Below, piece after piece: positions 1 to 12,177 of a DNA stretch of 64,000 nucleotides. The translations under genes were made by a program, and so were the position numbers. The notes below the pieces were generated by a model. The model saw nothing but the letters and a program-made list of their open reading frames with translations. It was not told where the DNA came from and did no database searches. This stretch comes from Amphibalanus amphitrite (Eukaryota; Arthropoda; Thecostraca; Balanomorpha; Balanidae), in assembly GCF_019059575.1 (NCBI RefSeq), contig NW_024882978.1, forward strand, positions 1 through 64,000. The letters run 5' to 3'. The first letter of the stretch is position 1. Each line of letters begins with the position of its first letter.

Positions 1-49
1 ACGGGGTCGCGACCTAGCGGCCGGGTACTGCAACTAAAGATGTGTATTT

Positions 50-127
50 TAAAAACGTGTCGGGCTGGAATCGAACCAGCGACCCATTCCATAGGAGATT
101 ACCACTCTTCCAACTGAGCTACCAAGG
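50..127 (-). tRNA. tRNA-like pol III unit, probably a pseudogene or SINE head
   Basis: Read on the minus strand, this has a good A box (TAGCTCAGTTGGAAGAG) and a good B box (GGTTCGATTCC) at tRNA spacing. The T stem-loop is well paired and a run of five T follows directly, as a pol III terminator would. The acceptor stem and the anticodon stem do not pair properly, so it is unlikely to be a working tRNA. The right half resembles tRNA-Tyr. It could be a decayed tRNA gene or the head of a tRNA-derived SINE. Confidence 0.5.
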
Positions 128-130
128 ACG

Positions 131-2650
131 CACGAGTCAGTGCTTTGAATAAGCCATGGTACTCTGCACGGCTTGATGACATGGTCTGGTGCGTATTGCG
201 ACGATTTACGGCGAAGCGGTTGGGAGCAAATTTGGTTTTAAATGAAGGTTATACGCCATGTTTCTTGACCAAATTTTCAGAACAAGAGGGCAAAAGCAAG
301 ACAGTACGCTGGAATTGGTTGTCCAGCGGCGACATGCACGTTTTATGATTGGCGATCGCCGGTCGTGTGAGCTGACGTCACGCAGACAGTCAGCGCCATC
401 TCTGGAGCGTCGGGCGACATAGTCGAGGGGCCGAGTTTGGCTATTTGGGGGGTGCGAATGCGATTAAAAATGTGCCGCGCACATAGCCACGATCGAGAGC
501 TGTCGATTGGTGGTTGAATCGTGTCTGTAGGTGGTGTGGTTGGAGCGGTTATTGCAAAAAACTGAAACGCTTCACGTATTATTTATTGTCGATTTGTAAA
601 GGGCACTAGCGTAATTTCCTGAGGTCTAATCGAAACGGGTATTTAGTCAACCATTCATCATTTTGGGAACAAATTCAGGCTTCGAAGCAGCATGCAGCAC
701 TGGTGCAAACAGCATTACATAGTGCATCGATCAAGGCCATAATATAGGATCGATGCTCAAGGCTGGTTGCTAGCTCATAAGAAAAACTTCTGGTAAAAAC
801 GTCCAACCGTTATTGTAGGTCTGTTCACCGATTCCGTTGGAGATTTACAACGGTTGGTCAAAGCATACAAGTAGGTATCCATCAACTGACTATAACTGGC
901 TGCATGAACTTTAGACTGCTACCTATTGTTCGAGAAAATGCACTAAATTTTCGCCTGTACATATATGCCATGTCGCTGACGTGCGCACGGTAACGCGCTT
1001 ATGTAGTGATATGCTACCAGCTCAAATGCATGCCTTATCATCTCGCATCCATGCAAAACATGTCGTGGATGACATGCACTCACATGATAGTTCATATCCC
1101 AACATAATCTTGAATACCAAAGAAACGACGCTCCGAAAATAAAAACAGCTTGCATTACTGCCAATGCTATATGTTGGGCCTTTTTCTCTTTTTTTTTTTA
1201 GCTAGTTTTTGCATTCTCTTCGATTTTCCCGTCCGAGAGGATACTCAGCTTTGTGTAACGGACAATGTTTTTTTTGTGTGTGTCTGTCGTATTACGCTCC
1301 CTTTTTCATTAGCTTCATGGCAAAACAATTGCTCCTGGAACCAGCTTTAGACATTCACACCTGTCGTTTCATTAAAAGTGTGAATGTCTTTCAATGTAAC
1401 TTATACTTGGGAAGAAACTATACGTAGCGTCTGAATAACTGCTGAACACTCCACAGCAACTCAACATCACGAACAAGGCGCGGCCCAAGGAGAAATTTCA
1501 CCGAAGAATAGGCAATAAATGCGTACTGAGTAGTCTCCCCGAGCAGACAATAAAAACGTGGCGTTACAAAACTGATCACTTCCGAGTGCCTTTTCCTCGG
1601 AGAAAGAAATGCTCCTGTAGTGCTGAAAGTCAGACGTACTGCTCTTGCATGGAGGGAAATGAATTCTTTGGAAGATTGCGAGACGATCAGACGCCTGAGG
1701 ATGAAAGACACACAAAACAGAAGGCTAGGGAATAGAGATTGGTAACGAACATGCGAAAAAGGTGACCAGACAGTGGCAAAACAGAGAATAGGGGCAGGGA
1801 CAGAGAGGTAAGGTTGCACTTACTGACGTGCATGCGATTGGGATTGATTGAGAGAAATAGTAACTGTGAGGAACTGTGAGAACAAACAAACAACTCATTA
1901 CCCAGTTGCAGCGGATTGAGTGACGGGAATGGGTAGAACTGTGAGACGGAACAGAAAGAAAAAAAAACGTCACAAGGAAAAGAATAAGATGTTAATCATT
2001 CATGGTCCAGGCAACTTGCAGTGGCTATTAGGAGCATTGGGCAAACGTACAACCGTGAAAGGGCCATTATGCTCAAACATCCTGAGCCTTGACATAGTCC
2101 TGAGTTGACTAATTTTCTCCTTCCATGTTAAATGTGACGAACACAAACAGCTAAGCACCCAACAAAGGAGAAACGGCCAAGGGCTAACCTGAGGCAGGGT
2201 CGAGGCATGTCGACTGTCGAGTCGACTCACTTACTCACGACTCACGACTCACAATACTCACCGAGATAAACGAGGAAGGGGCCGTTCAATGTCACCGGGA
2301 CATGAGTTATCTGGGTGGCGGAGGAAGGAAGAGAGAGGAAGAAAGAGGAGAATAAAACAAAGGAATGAGAGAGAAAGAGAGAGAGAGAAAAAAAAACATC
2401 GATTGGGAAAATATTGTCACAACCACAACGGCCCACCGAAGGTCGATAGCAACACTGAAGTCGCTAGCCGCCGCGCCGTCCAGAATTCTGGGAGGTAGGC
2501 TGACCCGCACGGCAGTGGTGTGAGGCGGCACAGCCTACCCGTCCAGTGAAACGACGAGAATCAAACGCCAGGCGGCAGCGGAGGAGCTGGTAGGGAGTGA
2601 GGGAGGGAGGGAGGAAGAGAGAGAGCGAGAGAGAGAGAGAGAGAGGGAGA

Positions 2651-2681
<31 letters not shown>

Positions 2682-3736
2682 GGAGGGAGAGGGAAACAGA
2701 ACAGAGTCAAATAGGGGCTCCGCTGCTCTGCTACTTCACGTTGTCGACGGTTTTTCTATTAGCTCAGCGTAAGTTACCCTCGCGTAATGCTTGGAATTCG
2801 GTAAGTACACTGAAACGAACAGAAGGGAGGCTGAAACGTAGTCCTCTGCCCCACCCCCTCCTCCATTAGTGGATTTCAAATTTATATGCAAACGTGCTCG
2901 ATAGATGTTGTGTTTTGAACATAACCCGTGAAGTGAATTGTGTCTTGTGCATTTCGCTTCCCTCGTGCAAACCTATCATCGCCGTGAGGCCATTATCTAG
3001 ACTCCGGCGTCCAATATTTTGGCCTCGTTCCTGTATGCATGTAATAATCATTTACCCCGATAACCAGCGCCAATAAGAACCGTTCGCAGAAAGCCAATCG
3101 ACCACGCCCCAATCATCACGTAACAGGAAGCAGGGTTCTCCCCTGTTCAGTTAAACCATATCATCTTCAACGTGATCCCTTATCATCGCTTGCGCGCTAA
3201 AACTACCCAATGATAACTACCATTCGTCACCCGTGCCAACACACTCATCCGTCTATCCGTTCCACCGATCAAAGACAGAGTTCAGAAATGGGCAGTGATA
3301 TTGAGGATTAGCAGATGATGATGATTATTCGAGACTTCAATGCCATCACACAGCCAGGCAACTCAGTTATGAAGTCGTCACGACCAGGGTAACATCCACG
3401 CTGGACTAAAAACCATTTGACAAATGTTCTTCCTCTAGACTATAGCTTACGACATAGCTATTAGCTGCGTATAAAACTGTGAAACAAGCATCCACCTTCG
3501 TTTCATGCACATAACAACCACCTCAGACACAGACAAGACATATTCACTTTCATGACAAACTGGATCTAAAGCACTCCAAAACACACGCTACCACGCCGAT
3601 TCAGTCTTTGTACCAAAACGTTGCGACTCCTCTTGATATAACTCCACCCTCCTTCTGAGCTATGGAGCTCAGCGGGCTCTCCCAGGGGCGCCGGTGCTCC
3701 GTCCGTACTATGGAGAACACCGTGTTCCCTACGGTC
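131..3736. other. Stretch with no recognisable gene
   Basis: I see no convincing coding exon here. Open frames are short and lack family resemblance. The main landmark is a purine-rich GA tract near 2595-2697. A consensus plus-strand splice donor sits near 2796 (CG then GTAAGTAC), so an untranslated exon is possible but unsupported. Confidence 0.4.
2595..2697. repeat. GA microsatellite
   Basis: About 100 bp of almost pure GAGA/GGGA repeat. Such tracts can bind GAGA-type factors in arthropods, but here it may simply be low-complexity sequence. A shorter GA tract lies at 2365-2395. Confidence 0.85.
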
Positions 3737-3767
3737 TCATCGTGAGCTCCGCATCTGTCGGCCACCC
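3737..3767 (-). CDS. Candidate last coding exon of the large nuclear-protein gene
   Basis: The exon ending at 4170 stops in phase 2 at a strong donor (AG then GTGAGC). Downstream on the minus strand, an acceptor at 3768-3769 (GTCGACAG) opens a frame that completes the split codon. It adds a short basic tail (RGGRQMRSSR) before a TGA at 3737-3739. Only splice consensus and phase support this. Reading straight through the donor would instead end the protein at 4166-4168. Confidence 0.25.
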
Positions 3768-4169
3768 CTGTCGACGGAGCACACATTACGGTCAATCCAG
3801 ATAGATACGAGTGACTTGCTAGTTAGGAAATGAGGAATGGTTGGGCGAAGATGGATTAAATCGTGTTTCAGCTAACAGAGAGAAATATTGGCGGATGGTT
3901 ACGAATCCGTTTAGTATAATGATCATTAATACGACAAAATAAATCAGTTTCGCTCTTGCGATGCTTGAATATGTCTTTGACGACAATTTAGGCCTGAATC
4001 ACAAACCCTTAAAAATGTTTCAACCCCAAGAACGTGAAGACCTCCGCCGCAAAAAAAGTCATACGCAGTGCTACAAAGTCGCCCGATATCCATAAGTGAA
4101 CTTATCATCAGCTATCTTACCCCCCCCCCCCTCCACCTGTTTCAAGCTTTGCTCGTTTTTTCAGCTCAC

Positions 4170-7100
4170 CTTGCCGACTCGCCAGTGTTCTGTTTTCCTC
4201 GAGCGGGCACCGTGCGTCCCCTTCCAGTTCCCGCGCCCGCCGTGGGCCGCTTCTGCTTCGCTCCCGGCTCCTCACTCTTCCCTTCCTCCTCACTCTTCCC
4301 TTTCTCTTCCTCTGCCGGCCGCTTTCTCCTCGCTCTCCCCACCTTCCCCTCATCCTCTGCCGTCGCCGGCTCAGACTGCTCCGCCTCCGTGGCCCGAGAT
4401 CGGCCCTTCCCAGCGGCTGTTTTCTTTGTCGCCATCTTGTTTACCTTTGAAATTGCCTTGCTCTTAGCATCAGCATCGCAATGTTCGGATTTGTCGGCTG
4501 GTTTATCGTCTGTTTCGGCAGAGTTTTTCTTCCCGTCGCCTGTCTCAGTATTAGCTGATTCGTCTGTTTCGTCTGGTACTTTGGTGAGTCGTTCGTCTGC
4601 CGTCTGCACGTCTTTCGTCTGTTTCGCGCTTGCCGCGTCTTCGCCGTCTCCGTCTTTCCTCATCGCTGGCTCGTCTTCTGATGGGCCTTTGCCTTCAAGC
4701 GGATCCGGAGTATCTTCGCACTGTTCGATGTACTTCCTCATGGCTGCTAACGTGTCGTCTTCTTCATCAAGCGCTTCAGCTGTCTGACTAGAATGAGGAG
4801 ACGACTTCGAGTCGCCCTTCTCGCCTTCTTCAGCCACTACCGCGCCACCGCTTGTCGCTGCTGCGTCGCCCTTCGCCGCTGAAGCGTCATCCTTCGTACT
4901 TTTCACCTGTGCAACACTGGCCTCAGAATCCTTTCCTTGCGTTGGCAGCTTCTCAGTTGCAGCTGTGCTCTCCTTTGAATTACTCTTAGCTTTCTCAACC
5001 TCCTTTGCTGAGTCTTTCGTTACTTTACCTTCCTTCGGATCTGCATCTTTCTTTCCTTTTGTGCCTGTTCCTGCTTTAGTTTGTTTCCCTGCTCCAGTCT
5101 GTTTCCCATTCCCTGTAACCTTCTGCTTGCCAGTCTGCTGTTTCGAGCCCTTCTGTCCCTCTTTCTTATCGATGGTTGACGTGGACGATGTGCCCTTCTT
5201 CGTGGCTGCTGGCGATGTTGCATCCTTCTTGCCTTCCTTACTGACGTGAATCATAGTGGCTTTGGGTTTCAGTCGCTTCGCCGCGATGTCAGGCAGGTCT
5301 TTGGTTCGTTTCTTTCCACGGCCAATGCCGTCCGGAGCTGTCTTGACGCGCTGCAAAAGATAAATGGCGTCAAACGGCGCTGAAAACGGGGTGCCGCGGG
5401 GAATGGATTGGTGTGACAGCGAGTGACCAGGAAAACACTACGCCGCTGAACTGTAATGGGGCCATCAGTAACACAGAGAGTGACCAAAAACAAAACTCTG
5501 CTGAGCCCAACAGAATGGAGCAATTCGTAACACAAAGCGACAACCAGAAAGCCCGCTACCAAACGAGTTTTTGATCACATGAATCTACACTGTAAAGAAC
5601 ATGATCATTGGAAGACCCTAGGATCATCCAAATACTTCGAAAAAAATGTGTATTGGTAATTCAAGCCTTCTAACTATTGTAAGCTCCAAATCTCTAACAA
5701 ATATGACTGCTCCACCCCCTCCCACTGACATAAGCTCCAGTGGTGGGCTCTAACCGCCCCTCAAACCAATATGCCCTCCACCAGCTCCTCTCACCAACAC
5801 GAAACCCAGCCCCCTACACAAGAACTCCCTCCCGGTCTCACCGGCGTGAGGTCGACGTCGGGTGACCAGGCGCGCGGCGCCCTCGACCGTCGTCCACTGG
5901 ACATGGTCCGCACGGGCCGGTCGTCCTCCGGCTCCTTCTTAATCACCGGCCTCTCCTCCTCCTCCTCCTCTTGTTCCTCTTCCTCACCAGCAGTGTTCTT
6001 ATCTCCATCCTTGTTATCAACCTTTTCACCCTTCCCTTTCTTCTTGTTGTTTGATTCTTTATCCAACTTCTCTCCCTCTTCTTCACCATCATCCTTCTTC
6101 TCATTGTCTCTCTCCTTCCTCTCCTCCTCTCCCTTCTTCTCTCCACCATCCTCTATCTTCTTTCCTCCTTTCGCCTTCTCTCCCTCGCCCTCCACTCCCT
6201 CTGCCTCCCCGTCTTCCACCCTGTTCTCCGAGCCGTCAGACTGTCTCGGTGTCTTCTCCACCGGCCCTCCGCCGTCGCCGTCTCTCTCAGGGCCGTCCGC
6301 CGCGGCGGGCTCAGTGCGCCGCGGCCGGCCTCGGCGGTGCCTGCCCCGACCGCGGCGGCCCTCTGTAGAGAGGGGAGAGAGGGAGAGAGGGGTGGGAGTT
6401 AGTGGAACTCGAGCAGTGGAGGGGGATCAGCGATAGAACACGTCAAAGCAGACCAAGTCAAATTCTATACTACGAGCCAGGTAAGCTCTGATGAAACGCG
6501 TAGCAGTGGATTTAAAGCCGTAGCGCAAAATTAAAACCAGCTTATTCATAAACCAGATAGACGAATCTAGTGATGTCAATTACGGAAAATCGGAATACCG
6601 ATACCAAACCAAATACCAACCAAAACCACGGGAAAATACCGAAACCAAACCAACTTGGGAAACTGAGGGAAATACCAACTTTTTACCGATTTTTTAGCCT
6701 CTTATACATTAGTGAGGGCTTACGATACCAACAAAATACCAAACACATTACGATTGAAATACCAAATACCAAGTTGGTATCGGTTTAGTATCGGTATACT
6801 AAAAAGTTGGTATCCGATTGACGTCTCTAGACGAATCCTAACCGCAAAAGCCCATATACCTGCAGCTGTGCCCACTGCATTCTGACCTGAGAAACTAATG
6901 ATGCTGATACTTCAAGGAGGGCTAAAATCGAGCTCATTCCGAAAAATGCTCAAATCTCAGCTCGCGAACATCAAGTACAAAATCAACCTCAGCTGTTGTA
7001 CTCACTGTTGCCGGGTCTCGGTTTGACCGGTGACCGGGGCGAGGTCGGGGTCGGGGTCACGTCGGCAGGGGCGGCACCAGGCACGTCCTCCGGGAGGGGC

Positions 7101-10100
7101 TCTCCGCTCCGGATCGCCCAGATATTACACAGGTGATCTCTGGCTGACTGAAATGGGGAGGTGGTGAGAGGGAGGGAGGGTCAGGTATTACTGCAAGAGA
7201 TAAAAGAGAAGAGAAGAGAGCAGAGAGCAAAAAAGGAGATGGAACTGAGAGAGGGATGGAGAAAGGAGTGGGCAGGAGGGCAGTACCAGCACAGTTACCA
7301 AATTTCGTGAACTTATGAATATTGATTTGCTTAATGGGAGCCAAGTACTCAGCTGCAACAATTATCCAGGAATTTCCCTCAGACAAAATCAGAAACAAGC
7401 CGTCTTTCACACATATCCCCAGCCCATCTGTGCACAGCCCTTCCCTTCGCAAGGCCAACTGTCCTCATACCCAACCAGCCCTCATAACTTCGCTTACACA
7501 CGATGTCCAGCTACTGATCCAAATCACAGTTTTATCCCAATTACTACAGCTCCCCCGGCCACTCACCGTCTGTAGCGGCCCGTGTGTGTAGCCCTGTCCG
7601 ACCAGCACCGTACAGGGCACACACACCATCTGCCGGGGCCGCGTCTCCCAGCTCCTGCCCAGACACTCTGTCAGTGCCTCCGTCAGAGGAGTCGCCCTCG
7701 AGTCACGCAGCACCGCCGAGGAGAGCGGCGTGAGTACCGCATCGCGCGGCTGTTCGCCGCACACGGCACACACCGCGCTGAACACGCCCACGCCGACAGT
7801 GACAGCTGCGTCAGAATCGCCGCCGTCGCCGCCGAGGGCGCCGAGATCGCCGCGCGCGGCGTCAGTGGCCGGGTCGGTGCCGCGCGGAGCCTCGTCGGCT
7901 GCTGACGGCTCCAGGGGCGCCGCGGCGGGGGACGGAGGGGCGGGGTGGGAGGTGGGCGCCGGGGTACCCTGGAAAAGGAGAGAGTGCTAGATTAGTGGGT
8001 GATATAATATGATGATTACGCTACCAAATGGCGGGGTGCAAGCATATTAAGCAGGCTGGTACACTTTGCTTATTCAAACAATAGCGGGTCCGGGATTTAG
8101 ATAAGGCTTCCGGTAAATTAAGCAGGATAAACTCAACACACAACATTATTGGAATGTCAATCAAGGATTACATGCAGCTAAAAATAGCATACAAAAAAAA
8201 TCCCTAATAATCTGCAATTAGATACATCAAATCCAGCGACAAAGGCGTGGATGTCCACTGATCGCCGATATGTAAAAATGAATGACACATGTTCCAGAGA
8301 TAATAATGGTGATATGGTTTAGCGTAGGATGCTTGGACTATGTAAGTCGGTCAAAACCTATTTGAGAGCACTTCCAGCTGCCACAAACTCAAAACGATCA
8401 TTTTCTCTGCCAGAACGAAAACAATCATTTCCAGCCCAATCCTCCTGTCCCCTCCTTAATCACTCTTTCCCTCCAAGACTTACCTCCTTCTCCGCTCCTT
8501 CAGAGCTCTCAGTCTTCTTGTCCTCACTACCCATCAGCTGCTCCAAGGCCTCCTCCACCGATTTCTGAGAGTTCGAGCCCGGTACTCGCCCCTCCCCCTC
8601 CACTGTTACCGAGGGGGTTTTCGTCTCCATTTCTGTTACCTTCTCTCCGCCGGGTTGTGGGTTTGTCGTGTTTGTACTAATGTCTTCACACAGCATATCC
8701 GAGCTAGGTTTGGAGGCTACTTTCTGATCTGATGGTTCGCTGGTTGGGTTCAAAGACACACTCTCCGCCTCTCGCAAAGGTTGTGAATTAGCATTCTCTG
8801 ACACCTGATCTGAGACATCTTTCGCCTTTGACGCATTATCGTCCTTCTCACTTTTAACCATTCCCTCGCTCTTGGTGACAGTCTGCGTCAGACCATCACT
8901 CACTGATGTTTCAGCGACTGACGTCTCCATCACTGATGGCGCTACTGACGTTCCATCTACCGCCACACCTCCATCAGTCCCTGATGTCGCCTCTCCCATG
9001 CTACCGCCTTCCTTTTGTGAAACCTCCAGCGTCATCTCTGTCGCGAGTTCCGTCGTCTCCGTCGCTTTCACGGCCCCCTCGCCGTCTTGTGGCGTCTTTT
9101 CTGACACAGTGGCGGTGGCGGCCGGCTGGGGAGCGTCGAATGGCGCCGCTGCTGTCTCTGTATTGACGGAGAACTGCTGTACGGTAGCCGCCGAGTCGGG
9201 CACGGTGTAACCAGAGTCGTCTGTGAAGACACGAGTCGGGTGATAGGTATTAGAACTCCGAGGACAAACGCTGCCTGTAGCCCTTCTTACAGGATCAGTG
9301 GCCATGCCATGATGGCTGTTTTTATTGAAATTTCAACAAAGCTCATATTTGATAGGTAGGTATCTGTAAAATTCGTAGAAAAGAGTAATAAGAACGTAGT
9401 TTGAGCATCGAACAATGTAAAAAAGCACTTATTCTCAGAGTCACTCATTCACTCATTCACTCACCTCAGTGAGTGAATATACTGAAAGCTTCCCAAGCAC
9501 GTACGCGAAGCTTATCACGGTTTTAAGGTGAGTCTACAGCGGGCTCGTTATGTGCCATATATTCCCAGTTTCATCACTACACCCCTCCCTCATCCATTGG
9601 CCAATGATCTGACGGACTGACGGACTAACGGACTGACGGACCTGACGAACTGACTGGACTACAACCCCCCCCCCCCCCCCATCCACTGACCTGACGGATT
9701 GACGGACTAATGGACTAATGGACTAACGGACTGACTGACTACACCCCTCCCTCATCCACTGACCTGACGGGCTGGCGATATACTGGACGCTGCCGTCCTC
9801 TCCTGTCACCTGGATCAGTCGGATGACGCCGTCCGGACCGGCGGCGCCCTGGGGCACCTGGAGCACCACCTGCTGGCCGTCCTCCTGCTCCAGGATCAGC
9901 TCCTGGCCCGCGCTGCCCTCCGGTATCTGCGCGGGAGGAGGTGGGGGTGAGGACGTCACCGTAAAAAGGTATGACCGATAGGGAGCGTTTAGGAAGAATA
10001 CGCCCATAACTACCAGAGCTGATTGGATCCTAAAATGCGTAAAAGCCTTCTATTTCTTTTTGTAGTTCGTAACTAGGTAAACAAACTGATTAGGAAAGTC

Positions 10101-12177
10101 GTTGACAGATAATTAGTAAAACAGAAACAAATAATAAGCTGGTAAAATTTCAGCTTAACAGTCACAAACATCCTGTAATCATCAAATTATCGGGCGAATT
10201 GAAATGTCCAACTCTAATGGTTGGCGTTACGCATTACGTAGGCGCACCAGCATCTTAAGTTGTCCCACTAGACATGTCCCAGTGTCTCCCTAGCAGAAGA
10301 CACCGCTTTCTCACGTACCTGCAGCACCATTTCACCACCGCCGCCGGCCGCGTCCAGCACCATCTCCTGTTGGTGCTGTCCTCCATCCTGAATCACCAAT
10401 TGTTGGTGCTGCTGCTCGGTTCTATCTTGTATCACCAGCTGCTGACCCTCACTACCATCTTGTATCACCAACTGTTGGTGCTGCTCGCCTCCCTGTATCA
10501 CCAGTGGCTGTTCTCCGTCACCACCGTCCACCCGGAGCACCAGGCCGTCACCAGAGCCGCCGGGCAGCACCACGCGGTGGCTGGTGGCGTCACCAGAGGG
10601 CACCTGGAGCACCACCTCTCCACCGGCGCCGTCCTGCAGCACCAGCTGCTCGCCCTCGGCACCCTCCGGGACCTGGCGGCGAGGGAACGGGGGAGGGGCG
10701 GTCAATGCGCCGAGAAGACGTCCACTTCTTTGGGATGGCATTGCCTTGACTTTGTGGAAGGCTATAAATCTTATTTTTATGTCAGAAGTTTTTAAAATTG
10801 TACCCGAAGGCTTGAACTGGGCCATGGGCAGACTGCCAGAGGCTAGAGTCAGAGCCATAGCAATCTAAGCAGGGCTTGTTGCGCAGGCTCCGACTCCTGC
10901 CGTTCGATCGCCCAATTCCTGGCATATAACGGCAGAAGATACATGCCAAAGTTTAGCGTGTCCATCAAAGCCGGACATGGCCCATCCCACTCAACTGACT
11001 AACTGGCTGCGACTGCTCCCACCTACCGTAGACCATCCCTGTTAGGAGTGTCAAATGTCGAGCGCCGGAGCGACTCGACCCCTGGATATCATGGCCTACC
11101 GAGAATGCAATGTTCTACAAACTAAGCTACAGGACGGAAACTGTTAAGCTTGAGATGTTAGTGTTGGTGAGATGAGTTGCCGGACTTTCGTCAAGACGGG
11201 GACGATAGTCCGACAACTAACATCAGTGATACAAACAGCCCTCACCTGCAGCACGAGCTCCTCCTCCTCCGCATCTCCGTCTCCTCCGACAGTGAGCACT
11301 AGTCTCCCTCCCTCCTTCCTCAGGACGAGCTGACCGGTCTCCACCGCCTGCTGGGGCGGCGGCGGCGGGGGCGGGGGCGGCTGCCGAGGCGGCAGGGCCG
11401 GCAGACCCCCGCCGCTCCGGCCCAGGACGCGGGTCGGCGCCGCCTCCCGCCGAGCCACCTGGTGGCGAGGAAAAGAGTTACAGCGATATAAAATGAAAAA
11501 CAATGACAGTTGAACAGCTATCAAATGCACAAACAAAGGCAGTACTGGGGTGTGAAGACACATAAAGGTTTATAGGTATATCCACTGGGTCAGCCATGCA
11601 TCGAGTCTTATTCTACTCTCAGCCGAGTGCCATCCTCAGCTCAGAATATCACTAATCAGGGCTGAGGCACCAACAACAATACATGCAACTCTCTCACAAC
11701 TATCTCACATTAAACACTCTCCCATCTCACACTCTCTCACCAGTCTCCCATTCTCCTCTCTCCCTCTCACCTGTGAGACATGAGGCGCGCGTCCTTTGAC
11801 CATATACCGCACACCGCGCTGCTGCTGACCAGTGAGACCCGCCCGCGCCGCCGGCCGCTCCGTCTCGGCGGCCGGGGCGGGCGCGGCGTCCACAAAACAG
11901 CCCAGCGACGCGTCGTAACGCTGAGGGACCGGCCCTGACGAGAGACGGGGAGAAATGTGAGTGTGTGAACAGAGCTTACCATCCGATGTTTCTAAATGAC
12001 ATTCTAAGATTCATCCTAAGACACATGCTTCACAAAGCTAAAGCATAAGCAGTTGAACAGCATTAATTAATAATTCTCACCTCCACTGGAAGATCCTTGG
12101 CTGGCATTCCTTGGAACAAACACGGTCCTTGTGTTTCCTGCAGGATTCTTGTTGAAGATATTTCGTCTGCCTGACAT
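4170..12177 (-). CDS. Large disordered nuclear protein with ZAD-like zinc domain and AT-hook
   Basis: Ten exons join in phase: 12177-12081, 11934-11771, 11458-11246, 10672-10319, 9926-9764, 9220-8484, 7968-7567, 7147-7006, 6362-5842, 5350-4170 (about 1324 aa, probably continuing downstream). The start is the ATG at 12177 (MSGRRNIFNKNP). Residues about 150-320 are a repeat region built on LVLQ/LVIQ-D-G units. Residues about 330-575 are Ser/Thr/Glu-rich and disordered. CxxC pairs at about 643/646 and 692/695, with RPRQMVCVPC before the second, match the spacing of arthropod ZAD zinc domains. An AT-hook-like stretch (GRHRRGRPRR) follows at about 760-775, then a K/E-rich acidic tract, a possible sumoylation site (VIKKEPED) and a long Lys/Glu/Ala-rich tail. 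I infer a chromatin or DNA-binding protein. No C2H2 fingers are seen, unlike most ZAD proteins. I do not recognise an orthologue. Confidence 0.75.
6567..6828. mobile_element. Small non-autonomous element rich in ACCGATACCAA
   Basis: The ends are imperfect inverted repeats (CTAGTGATGTCAAT against AGAGACGTCAAT). AGACGAAT lies directly on both sides (6559-6566 and 6829-6836), a likely 8-bp target duplication of hAT type. The interior is dense in ATACCAA/TACCGAT motifs. It sits in the intron between exons 8 and 9 of the nuclear-protein gene. Confidence 0.6.
9597..9750. repeat. Short-period tandem repeat (ACGGACTG)
   Basis: Degenerate repeats of GACGGACTAACGGACTGACG, interrupted by a C15 homopolymer near 9666. 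It lies in an intron of the nuclear-protein gene, just downstream of the donor at 9764. Confidence 0.75.
11050..11136 (-). repeat. tRNA-derived SINE-like head, copy 1
   Basis: The minus strand reads as a tRNA-like A box (TGTAGCTTAGTTTGTAGAAC) and a B-box-like GGTCGAGTC, followed by GCTCCGGCGCTCGA. The same tail (CGAGTCGCYCCGG, then GCTCGA) recurs at 38590-38675 and partly at 37055-37120. That makes it a dispersed family and not a tRNA gene. Confidence 0.6.

Noticed and set aside
3601-3795. 64-codon minus-strand ORF as an independent gene
   Set aside because: No domain recognised. Only a short splice-compatible piece is kept, as a low-confidence last exon of the neighbouring gene.
4068-4787. 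239-codon plus-strand Ser/Phe-rich ORF
   Set aside because: It is the mirror of the Lys/Glu-rich last large exon of the minus-strand nuclear-protein gene.
5771-6436. 221-codon plus-strand Ser-rich ORF
   Set aside because: Mirror of the acidic exon 9 of the same gene. The minus strand has matching splice sites and phases.
7057-7145. Alternative acceptor giving a protein ending PPLPT in the nuclear-protein gene
   Set aside because: The acceptor at 7148-7149 (CCCATTTCAG) has a better pyrimidine tract and keeps the frame open into the AT-hook exon with matching phase.
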